DNA of 64,000 nucleotides from Actinomycetota bacterium (GTDB lineage: Bacteria; Actinomycetota; Acidimicrobiia; Acidimicrobiales; AC-14): the NCBI GenBank assembly GCA_005888325.1, contig VAWU01000025.1:89663-153662 (forward strand). The letters are read 5' to 3'. Positions 31,972 through 39,653 of the stretch are shown one piece after another. Each line of letters opens with the position of its first letter. Position 1 is the stretch's first letter. Below the pieces are notes generated by a model. That model did no database searches and had not been told where the DNA came from. It saw nothing but the letters and a program-made list of their open reading frames with translations. The translations under genes and the position numbers were made by a program.

Positions 31972-33273
31972 TTGCCCACCGTCGCCGACGTTCTCGGCCG
32001 GGCGCTGCGCGACGCGGGTGTGAGGCGCGTGTTCGGCCAGCCGATCGCCGGTGTACCGAGCGTCGACGTGCTCGACGACTCGCTCGCGACGTTGCTGGCC
32101 GACGCCGCGGGCCATCTCGGCCCCGCGCCCGGCGCCGCCTTTCTCACCGACCGGCGGCTGCGCGTCTCGTCGCGTCCCGGCGGACGCGCGATCCCTGTCG
32201 CGGTCACCGACCCGGTCGACCTCGTCGGTGCGGTCGCCGAGGCGTGCGCGGTCGCGGCCGGGCCCGTGCCGGCAACGGTCGAGCTCGCGCTCGAGCTCGA
32301 CCTCGACACACCTGTCGACCTCTCGCTCGCGACGGGCCGGACGACCGCAGGCGACGACGTAGGCGAGCCTCCCGCAGGGCCCGGGCCGGCCGCGTCGGTG
32401 GCGGTGCTCGCCGGCCCCGGCGTGGTCCGCACGGGCAGGCTCGACGGCGTACGCGCCTTCGCGGCCGCGGGCGGCCTCGGCGTGGCCAACACCTGGGGCG
32501 CGAAGGGGATGTTCGCGTGGGACAGCGCACACCACCTCGGGACCTGCGGTCTCCAAGCCGACGACTTCGCCCTGTTGGGCTTCGCCGACGTCGACCTGCT
32601 CGTCGTCACCGGCCTCGACCCCGACGAGGCCCCTGAGACGCGCTGGGGGCTCGCACCGTACGTCGTCGTCGCACCCGAGCACCTCGGTGCGCTCGCGCCC
32701 TCCTGGATCGGAGCGGCCGTCACCGGCCCGCCCAACCGGCTCTACCCCGAGCTGGCGGCCGTCGTCCGGCGACTGTCGCCCGCCGCCCGCGTCCCCCTGT
32801 CTCCCGCCCGGGCGGTCGCCGACCTCCGCGCCGAGCTCCCTCCCGGCGGCGTGATCGCCGCCGACCCCGGCCTCGCGGGCTTCTGGATCGCGCGCACGTT
32901 CCCGACGACCGAGCCGCGCAGCATCGGCGTCCCCGCCACCGTGGCTCCGGGCTACGCGGCCGCGGCCGCACTCGTCGCCCGACTCGACGATCGTCCGGCC
33001 ATGGCGGTGACGACGTCGCCCGTCGACGCGATGACCGGGCGCGTGCTCGACCTGGCCGCACGCCTCGAGGTCGGCTTCCTTCTCGAGCTGTGGGCCGGCG
33101 AGGGTGCGCTGGCGAGCGCCGACGAGCATCGCGTCGACGTGCGGACGGCCCTCGATCACAACCGCGTGACGCGGCTCACCGTCCCCGTCGACGCGTCGCA
33201 CACCGACGAGCTCCTCGCGGTTGCAGGTGAGGTGGTCGCGTGGGGCGGGCTCGCGCGGTCAGCCCACACCTGA
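31972..33273 (+). CDS. Degenerate thiamine-diphosphate enzyme homologue (acetolactate synthase-like)
   Basis: 433 residues from a TTG start 2 bp after the tetR stop. The N terminus (TVADVLGRALRDAGVRRVFGQP) and middle (AVLAGPGVVRTGRLDGVRAFAAAGGLGVANTWGAKGMF) match the PYR and central domains of acetolactate synthase-like enzymes. It is about 120 residues shorter than these, the catalytic Glu of the PYR domain is not visible, and the GDG...N metal-TPP motif of the third domain is replaced by AMAVTTSPVDAMTG. It is probably not a normal TPP enzyme: either a binding protein or a decaying gene. The open frame and GC3 bias say it is still under selection. Confidence 0.65.
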   Translation: MPTVADVLGRALRDAGVRRVFGQPIAGVPSVDVLDDSLATLLADAAGHLGPAPGAAFLTDRRLRVSSRPGGRAIPVAVTDPVDLVGAVAEACAVAAGPVPATVELALELDLDTPVDLSLATGRTTAGDDVGEPPAGPGPAASVAVLAGPGVVRTGRLDGVRAFAAAGGLGVANTWGAKGMFAWDSAHHLGTCGLQADDFALLGFADVDLLVVTGLDPDEAPETRWGLAPYVVVAPEHLGALAPSWIGAAVTGPPNRLYPELAAVVRRLSPAARVPLSPARAVADLRAELPPGGVIAADPGLAGFWIARTFPTTEPRSIGVPATVAPGYAAAAALVARLDDRPAMAVTTSPVDAMTGRVLDLAARLEVGFLLELWAGEGALASADEHRVDVRTALDHNRVTRLTVPVDASHTDELLAVAGEVVAWGGLARSAHT

Positions 33274-34164
33274 CGCCCGGCTGAGCGCGTCGAAGAACGC
33301 GGCCACGTCGTCGGCCGCGCGCACGAAGCGGCCGAGCGCGATCGACACACCCGTGACGCCCAGGTCCACCAGCTCGGCCGCCGCGTCGAGCGTGCGCTCC
33401 ACGTCGGGCCGACCGTCGGGGCCCTTGACGCCCGCGAGCCCGGCGCGCACACCGACCGCGCCGGGGTCGCGACCGGCCCGCTCGCATTCCCGGGCCAGGA
33501 GCGCGATCCCTGAGGCCACCTCGTCGACCGGCGTGCCCGCGATGGGCAGCCAGCCGTCGCCCAGGGTGGCGATACGGCGAGCCGTGCGCTCCGTCGCGCC
33601 TCCGCCGAACCACACCGGTATCCCGCCGGCCTGCGCCGGCGCGGGTCGGCACCAGATGTCCGCGAACGACACGGTCGGCGAGGTGAACGACGCGGGCGCG
33701 TCACGCCACAGCACCCGGCAGGCGGCCACCGTGTCGTCGAGCCGCTGCTCGCGATCGGCCCATCCCATGTCGCTGGCCCAGAACTCCTCTCGCTGCCAGC
33801 CCGAGCCCACCCCAAGGTCGAGACGCCCACCCGAGAGCACGTCGAGCGTGGCCGCCGTCTTCGCGAGCAGCACCGCAGGTCGGAGCGGAGCGATGAGGAT
33901 GCCGGTGCTCAGACGCACGCGCGTGGTCACGCCGGCCATGGCGGCGAGCACGACGAGCGGCTCGGGCCACGGCTCCTCCGGCGGGTACGGGAAGGTGCCG
34001 AACGGATAGCGGTCGGTGCGACTTCCCATCACGACGTGATCGGGCACCACGATCCGGTCGACACCCGCGTCGTCGGCCGCGCGCGCGAGGTCGAGCACCC
34101 CGCGGGAGTCGGGGCCGTAGATGCGCCCCACCCCGGACAGCGTCAAGGAGACCGTCGCGCTCAC
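33259..34164 (-). CDS. LLM-class (F420-dependent) oxidoreductase
   Basis: 301 residues from GTG at 34164. Luciferase-like TIM barrel: DLARAADDAGVDRIVVPDHVVMG, TRVRLSTGILIAPLRPAVLLAKTAATLDVLSGGRLDLGVGSGWQREEF, then GIPVWFGGGATERTARRIATLGDGWLP. In actinobacteria most of this subgroup use coenzyme F420 rather than FMN, so F420 use is likely but not shown. It converges with the TPP-enzyme homologue and their ends overlap by 15 bp. Confidence 0.9.
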   Translation of the reverse strand: MSATVSLTLSGVGRIYGPDSRGVLDLARAADDAGVDRIVVPDHVVMGSRTDRYPFGTFPYPPEEPWPEPLVVLAAMAGVTTRVRLSTGILIAPLRPAVLLAKTAATLDVLSGGRLDLGVGSGWQREEFWASDMGWADREQRLDDTVAACRVLWRDAPASFTSPTVSFADIWCRPAPAQAGGIPVWFGGGATERTARRIATLGDGWLPIAGTPVDEVASGIALLARECERAGRDPGAVGVRAGLAGVKGPDGRPDVERTLDAAAELVDLGVTGVSIALGRFVRAADDVAAFFDALSRASGVG

Positions 34165-34939
34165 GCCGGCTCAATGTAGTGAGTCGGGCCGGTGCGGTCG
34201 CGGGCAGCCGCGCGCTCGTCAACAGCATCGCGGCCACCTCCGAGAATCCAATCGGTCCGGGTTAGCATTACCCCGGTGGGTGTTCTTCGCGCGAGGTATT
34301 CGACCGGAGCGGGTCACTCGTCGCCTTCGGGCTCTCGATACGCCCGACATACGTCCCGCTGAACAGGCACAGCCTTCTCACCGCCCGCTTACAGGCGGTA
34401 TCTCGCGGCCCCATCCGTTGTCGGGTTTCGAAGTACGTTGGCCCGTAAGATTTGGTCGTGCATCCTGGGAGCCGCTGCGATCGCTGTCGTTGCCTTGGGA
34501 GGAGTGGAACCGGCTGTGATCTCTCCACGGTCGATGGCGAATACCGGCCCCTCGTCGTTCGTTACATTCGCTCGCATCTCTCGCGGCTTCCATTCGTGGT
34601 GTTCGCCCGCGAGGGGCGCACATGGGGTTTCTTTCGCCCTCACCAGCAACTGACCTTGGACCGAGGGGAGTGCTTCTGTGATGAAGGCCTCTCGCTTGTC
34701 GGATTGGTCGCCTACTTCGGGATCGTGGCTGTCTGTCGCGGGAGCGGTCTCGCTGCGGAGGCGCGGAACTTCGCTCTTCCCGCTGGTCATCCTGATCGCG
34801 AACGTGCTGAGATCGCGTTGGTCTTGGTGGCGTCGGTGGCGCTGAACCGAGCGCTGACGTCTGGGGCCGACGGCTTTCGCCGCCGCGCGCGTCCGGGCCC
34901 TGCTCGATCAACCCAGCCTGGTCGGCTTCACTTGCCGTC
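34165..34939. other. 775-bp gene-poor, lower-GC stretch
   Basis: No gene I can support. Base composition is visibly lower in G+C than the flanks and codon third positions are mixed in every frame. Two plus-strand frames look partly protein-like. One is a TTG frame 34438-34653 that opens with a signal-like helix (IWSCILGAAAIAVVALGG). The other is an overlapping frame through about 34530-34860 with YRPLVVRYIRSHLSRLPFVV, a possible membrane segment. Neither keeps going, so they may be shards of a decayed gene. No tRNA, terminator or repeat seen. Confidence 0.5.
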
Positions 34940-36676
34940 GTGAGCATCGCGGCGCCCGAACTCGTTCGATCGCAGCCCGCGCGCCGCCTCGCGGCGGGCT
35001 GGGCGCAATCGGCCGTGCTCGCGACCCCGCTCGTCGTCCTCGCCGCCCTGGCGTGGTCGCGGCGCTGGATGTCGGACGACGGCTTCATCCATTTGCGGGT
35101 CGTCCACCAGATCCTGGCCGGCCATGGGCCAGTCTTCAACGTCGGCCAGCGGGTGGAGGCATCGTCGAGCCCGTTGTGGGTGTTCACCCTCACGCTCGCC
35201 GATCTCGTGATCCCGCTACGCCTCGAATGGATCGCTGTCCTCCTCGGCATCGCGCTCACCTTGACGGGCGTGTGCCTGGCGATGGCGGGTGCCCGCTCGC
35301 TTTTTTCCCAGACGGGCGAGAGGCAGTTGTTCGTGCCGGTCGGCGCAGCGGTCCTCGTCGCCGTCTCCCCGGTATGGACGTTCTCGTCGAGCGGGCTCGA
35401 GGGCGGGCTGGCCTACGCCTGGCTCGGCTTCTGCTTTTGGGTGCTCGCCCGGTGGGCACGGACGTCGCGGCCGATCGGCACCGCGGCGGCGGTCGTGCTC
35501 GGCGTCGGCGCGCTGATCCGGCCCGAGCTCGCGGTGTTCACGCTGCTGTTCGCCGCCGTCGTTCTCCTCGGAGGCGGCCACGACCGACCCGCCGCGCGCT
35601 TGCGAACACTCGCGGCGATGGCCGCTGTGCCTCTCGCGTATCAGATCTTCCGCATGGGTTACTACGGGGCGCTGGCACCGCAACCCGCTGTCGCGAAGGA
35701 GGCTTCGCGTGCCTGGTGGAGCGCGGGGTGGACCTACCTGCGCGCGTTCGCCGACCCGTACTGGCTCTGGGTGCCGCTGGTGGTCCTCCTCGCGGGCGCC
35801 TACCTGCCGCAGTTCCGCGCTTTGCGACAGGCGCAGCGGTGGCGGGCCCTGCTGGTCGTCGGCGGCTTCGCCGTCGGCGCCATCGTCGACGCCGTCTACA
35901 TCGTCCGCGTGGGCGGCGACTTCATGTACGCGCGCCTGCTGTTGCCGGCGCTGTTCGCATTCGTCGCACCCGTCGCCGTCGTTCCCTTGCGCACGCGGTA
36001 CCTCGGGGCGACGCTGGTGCTTCCGTGGGTTGTTGCGAGTCTGTTCTTCCTGCGGTCACCCGCCGACAACCGGGGCGAGTTCGCGACCGGGCGGCACAAC
36101 CTCGTCACCGTCGAAGACTTCGGCTTGGGTGAGGGACAGCCGCAGCGACGGTGGTTCACCGGCGACGGCGTCTACTTCCAGACCACTCGCCTCGACGCCC
36201 CGCCCGCCCCGGGGGAGCGCACGCCGGCGGTCGCGTTCTACGGCATCGGGATCACCGGCTACGCGCTCGGCACCAACGTGTACATCCTCGACCTGTTAGG
36301 ACTGGCCGACCCTTTCACCGCGCATTTGCAGCTGGCGCGACGCGGGTTGATCGCCCACGAGAAGCCACTGCCTGCCCCGTGGATCGCAGCCCGGTTGCTG
36401 GCGCCGGGCGCCAACGTCGACGAGGGCGAGTTTCCCCTCCCAACCGGTTTCGGCGCGCAGCGGATCGACGCACCCGCCGGCGTGCCGTTCGACGAGCGGG
36501 TGAACCGGGCGCGCGCCGCGCTGCTCTGCCCCACGCTGAGACGCTTCGATGCCTCCTACACCGCTCCCCTCACCGCTCACCGCTTCGCCGACAACCTCTG
36601 GCACGCGGTCTCGTACTGGCGGCTCCGCATCCCGCCCGAGCCCGCCGACGCGTACGACCGCTTCTGCCGAAGCTAG
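34940..36676 (+). CDS. GT-C membrane glycosyltransferase, AftB-like
   Basis: 578 residues from GTG, about ten transmembrane helices followed by a roughly 200-residue C-terminal soluble part. The first loop carries MSDDGFIHLRVVHQILAGHGPVFNVGQRVEASSSPLW, the DD-containing loop shared with AftB (GT89), the mycobacterial enzyme that caps arabinan using decaprenyl-phosphoryl-arabinose. Other marks are SSGLEGGLAYA and VGGDFMYARLLLPALFA. It should add a pentose or similar sugar outside the membrane. Donor identity is inferred from the family only. A strong hairpin follows the stop. Confidence 0.82.
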   Translation: MSIAAPELVRSQPARRLAAGWAQSAVLATPLVVLAALAWSRRWMSDDGFIHLRVVHQILAGHGPVFNVGQRVEASSSPLWVFTLTLADLVIPLRLEWIAVLLGIALTLTGVCLAMAGARSLFSQTGERQLFVPVGAAVLVAVSPVWTFSSSGLEGGLAYAWLGFCFWVLARWARTSRPIGTAAAVVLGVGALIRPELAVFTLLFAAVVLLGGGHDRPAARLRTLAAMAAVPLAYQIFRMGYYGALAPQPAVAKEASRAWWSAGWTYLRAFADPYWLWVPLVVLLAGAYLPQFRALRQAQRWRALLVVGGFAVGAIVDAVYIVRVGGDFMYARLLLPALFAFVAPVAVVPLRTRYLGATLVLPWVVASLFFLRSPADNRGEFATGRHNLVTVEDFGLGEGQPQRRWFTGDGVYFQTTRLDAPPAPGERTPAVAFYGIGITGYALGTNVYILDLLGLADPFTAHLQLARRGLIAHEKPLPAPWIAARLLAPGANVDEGEFPLPTGFGAQRIDAPAGVPFDERVNRARAALLCPTLRRFDASYTAPLTAHRFADNLWHAVSYWRLRIPPEPADAYDRFCRS

Positions 36677-36690
36677 TCAGGATGGACGGC

Positions 36691-36739
36691 CGGCTCGGTC
36701 CGCATCTACGTGGATCATCCACCATTGCGGGCGGAGCCG
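36691..36739 (+). terminator. Three-segment hairpin after the AftB-like gene
   Basis: Outer CGGCTC/GAGCCG (36691-36696, 36734-36739), middle CCGC/GCGG (36700-36703, 36727-36730), apical GTGGAT-C-ATCCAC (36710-36722). Lies 15 bp after the stop. The apical 13 bp are themselves a perfect palindrome. Confidence 0.5.
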
Positions 36740-36828
36740 CGGATGGGTGGGATCACGCGGCCAACGTGAGCTTCGTGATCGTCGAGCGACCGTTCCTGCG
36801 GCTCGCGGGACGACCACCGGTCGACCGC

Positions 36829-36834
36829 TAGAGT
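36829..36834 (+). promoter_or_regulatory. TAGAGT -10 box, leaderless type
   Basis: TAGAGT, 8 nt before the GTG at 36843. Confidence 0.5.
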
Positions 36835-36842
36835 CGCCGCCT

Positions 36843-38417
36843 GTGCTCGACGAGAGCCTCACGCTCGTGGTACCGCTGTACAACGAGGCCGCGCGCTTCG
36901 ACTCGTTCGCCCCCGAGATCGCCGCGTTCGTGGCCGGCCAGCCCGAAGGCAGCGAGTTGGTCTTCGTGGACGACGGCAGTGCCGACGAGACGGCCGCGCT
37001 GGTCGAGAAGTTCCTCGCGTCCTCGCCTCCATGCCGAGCCCGTCTCATCCGTCGATCCCATTTCGGCAAAGGCGCGGCGCTCCAGGCCGCCCTCTCCGCC
37101 GCGACCACACCGGTCGCCGGCTTCTGCGATCTCGACCTCTCCACGCCCCTCCCCGACTTCGGGCGCATCACCGACGCTGCCCGGCAGGCCCCCATCGTCG
37201 CCATCGGGTCGCGTGACCTGGCGGCGTCGCACATCACCCAGCAGGAAGGAGCGGTGCGCGAGTTCCTCGGCCGCGCCTTCAACCGGGCGGTGCAGCTCAT
37301 GGTCGCGCCCGGCATCGTCGACACGCAATGCGGGGCGAAGGTGGCGCAGACCGACCTGTGGCGCCAGATCCTTCCTCATTGTCGCGAGCGGGGATTCGCG
37401 TGGGACGTCGAAGTCGTCGCCGTCGCCAACTCGCTCGACATCCCCGTGCTCGAGATCGCGATCGAGTGGCGGCACGACGAGGGCTCGCAGGTGCGCGTGC
37501 TTCGCGACGGCGTTGCCATGGTATGGGCGCTGCCGCGGATCCGGCGCAAGGTCGCCCGGCGCCCCGGCGACCGTCGCCCCTCCGAGCCCAGGCCGGACAC
37601 AGGCGTGTTCGACGACAGCAATGCCGCCGCCCTGGCGGAGGCCGATGCCGCCCACTGGTGGTTCCGGAGCAAGGCCGCGCTCGTGGCCTGGACCTTGCGA
37701 CGGTGGGAGCCCGAGCCCGGTCGCCTCATCGACCTGGGTGCCGGCGCCGGCGGGGTCACCGCGATGCTCGGCTGGCCCCACGACCACACGATCCTCGTCG
37801 AGGGCAATGCGGAGCTCGCGGGCCGGGCCCTGCACCGTCACGGCCTCACCGTGGTCCGCGCCGACCTGGGCCGCCTACCGCTTGCCCCCGGCAGCGCCTC
37901 GGTCGTGTGCCTCCTCGACGTGCTCGAGCACCTCCCTCATCCCGGCGAGGCCCTCGCCGAGGCACGGCGGCTGCTCCGGGCGCGCGGTCACCTCATCGTG
38001 AACGTGCCCGGACACCCGCGGCTCTGGAGCGCGGCCGACGACGCGCTCGGCCACGTGCGCCGCTACAGCCGTGCCGCGCTGCGCGCCGAGCTCGAGCGCG
38101 AGGGCTTCGACGTCGTGTTCCTCTCGCACGTCTTCAGCTGGCTGGTCCTGCCGGTGTGGGCCCGCCGGCGCCTCACGGGGGCCGACGCCCCACTCGGCCT
38201 CGACATCGCTTCACCCGCCCTCGACGCCGCCGCCCTCCTCCTCACCCGACTCGAGCGCGCCGTCGTCACGCGTGCATCGCTTCCGCTGGGGACGTCGGTT
38301 CTGTGCGTGGCGACGCCCCGCGGCCCGGCCGGTGTCGAGCCCCCAACGCGGCGGCCGCCGAGATGGCGAGGAAGGGCAGGACGGGCACGTGGTATCGAGG
38401 ATCACCGAACAGGATGA
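36843..38417 (+). CDS. Fusion of a GT2 glycosyltransferase and a SAM methyltransferase
   Basis: 524 residues from GTG at 36843. Residues 1-240 are a DPM1/GtrB-type GT2: TLVVPLYNEAARFD, VFVDDGSADE, GKGAALQAAL, FCDLDLSTPL (DxD) and DTQCGAKV, the group that loads sugars onto polyprenyl phosphate. From about 255 a class I methyltransferase follows: AHWWFRSKAALVAW, motif I LIDLGAGAGGVTAML, VCLLDVLEHLPHPGEAL and VRRYSRAALRAELEREGFDV. The two are usually separate genes in polysaccharide clusters. The join (RRKVARRPGDRRPSEPRPD) is a charged linker without a stop. The last 40 codons overlap the convergent GT39 gene. Confidence 0.85.
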   Translation: MLDESLTLVVPLYNEAARFDSFAPEIAAFVAGQPEGSELVFVDDGSADETAALVEKFLASSPPCRARLIRRSHFGKGAALQAALSAATTPVAGFCDLDLSTPLPDFGRITDAARQAPIVAIGSRDLAASHITQQEGAVREFLGRAFNRAVQLMVAPGIVDTQCGAKVAQTDLWRQILPHCRERGFAWDVEVVAVANSLDIPVLEIAIEWRHDEGSQVRVLRDGVAMVWALPRIRRKVARRPGDRRPSEPRPDTGVFDDSNAAALAEADAAHWWFRSKAALVAWTLRRWEPEPGRLIDLGAGAGGVTAMLGWPHDHTILVEGNAELAGRALHRHGLTVVRADLGRLPLAPGSASVVCLLDVLEHLPHPGEALAEARRLLRARGHLIVNVPGHPRLWSAADDALGHVRRYSRAALRAELEREGFDVVFLSHVFSWLVLPVWARRRLTGADAPLGLDIASPALDAAALLLTRLERAVVTRASLPLGTSVLCVATPRGPAGVEPPTRRPPRWRGRAGRARGIEDHRTG

Positions 38418-39642
38418 AGGGGAGCGCGCCCAAGCCCACCATCACAACCGCCACCAAGAGGCGCTTCGGGTGCCGGCGGCGCAGCAACGCGGGCAGGCCG
38501 AGCAGGCCGAGCGCCACGACCACGGCGTAGTAGACGTCGGCCGTCGTCTCCAGCACCGGACGGAAGTCCGACTCCCGCAGGGGGTGCGTAGGGTCGGCCG
38601 CGATGACGGCCAGCGCGTCGTGGTCGTCTCGGTACGCGAAGTACCCGCGCCAGAACATGAGCCGGGCCTCGTCACCCGGATGCTCGACCACGAACCTCAG
38701 GGCCTTGCGCGTGTTGTCGCGGTTGCGCCGCACCTCCCGCTGGTCGGACGGGAGACGGTCGTAGCCCTCGAGGCAGTACTTCGCCGCCACCTCGAAGGAC
38801 CCGCCGGCACCCGGGTGCCGTGAGTCGCACAGCGCATCGCCGATCCCCGTCGAGAACACCGGTGCCTTCATCACCACCACGTTGCGCACCAGCCACGGGC
38901 TCACCACCACGACGACCGCGAGCGTGGCCCAGGCGGTCCGGGCCAGGGCCGCACGAAGGCGCGTGCCACTCAACAGCCACACGAGACACAGCCCGGGGAG
39001 CACCAGCAGCGAGAAGGGTCGCACGAGCGCCGACAGCCCGAGCACGAAGCCGAAGACCAGCAGCCGGCGCCGACTCACGTCGCGCCACGGTCCCGAGACG
39101 ATCACCAGGACCGCGGCGAGGACGAGGAAGTTGAACAACGTCTCCAGATGGGCCTCGGCCGTGTAGTACACGAGGCTCGGGAACACGGCCACGAGCGCAG
39201 CCGTGTAGACGGCGACGCGCGAGCCGAACAGATGTCTCGCCACCTCGGCCGCCAACAACACGCTCCCCACGCCCAACGCCACCTGGAAGAAGCCGACCGC
39301 GCGCGGCAGGTTGTCGGGCAGCGGCGTGTGGAACACGAGCCAGAAGACGACCGCCAGCGCCGCGGGATAGCCGATGGGATAGAAGGCCGTAGGCGGAAAC
39401 GTGCCGCTGCGCTCGGGAGGCGTGCGCGTGGTGTACGCGGCGAAGAAGCTCCGGTAACCCTGCCCCCTGGCCAGTTGCGCGCCGTGGTACGTGTACGCGA
39501 CGGGGTCGCCCATCACCGCCCGCCGTGCGGCCAACACGACCCAACCGACGCGCACGGCGACGGCAACGACGACGATCGCCGCCAACCACAACCGCTCGTT
39601 GCGCGTATACGCGCTCCTCCACCAGGCACGGGGCCGTGACAC
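38266..39642 (-). CDS. Glycosyltransferase family 39-type membrane protein
   Basis: 458 residues from GTG at 39642, 11 bp after the stop of the upstream membrane-protein gene. GT-C fold: about nine hydrophobic helices, an early acidic loop (MGDPVAYTYHGAQLARGQGY) with the catalytic-type Asp, VYYTAEAHLETLFNFLVLAAV, and a distal loop with HPGAGGSFEVAAKYCLEGYD. Family members move sugars from polyprenyl phosphates onto proteins, lipids or glycans outside the membrane. The C-terminal 50 codons lie antisense to the GT2-methyltransferase gene; the family core ends at about 38345, so only the tails overlap. Confidence 0.85.
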   Translation of the reverse strand: MSRPRAWWRSAYTRNERLWLAAIVVVAVAVRVGWVVLAARRAVMGDPVAYTYHGAQLARGQGYRSFFAAYTTRTPPERSGTFPPTAFYPIGYPAALAVVFWLVFHTPLPDNLPRAVGFFQVALGVGSVLLAAEVARHLFGSRVAVYTAALVAVFPSLVYYTAEAHLETLFNFLVLAAVLVIVSGPWRDVSRRRLLVFGFVLGLSALVRPFSLLVLPGLCLVWLLSGTRLRAALARTAWATLAVVVVVSPWLVRNVVVMKAPVFSTGIGDALCDSRHPGAGGSFEVAAKYCLEGYDRLPSDQREVRRNRDNTRKALRFVVEHPGDEARLMFWRGYFAYRDDHDALAVIAADPTHPLRESDFRPVLETTADVYYAVVVALGLLGLPALLRRRHPKRLLVAVVMVGLGALPFILFGDPRYHVPVLPFLAISAAAALGARHRPGRGASPRTEPTSPAEAMHA

Positions 39643-39653
39643 GGCGCTCCCCC

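Noticed and set aside
34389..34790. 133-codon minus-strand ORF
   Set aside because: Composition is soluble and plausible, but it lies in low-GC DNA, has no start signal, no domain and no codon bias matching the neighbours.
36549..36842. Longer N terminus for the GT2-methyltransferase gene
   Set aside because: The upstream frame runs antiparallel to, and inside, the end of the AftB-like gene and a hairpin. The GT2 motif begins right after GTG 36843, which has a -10 box 8 nt before it.
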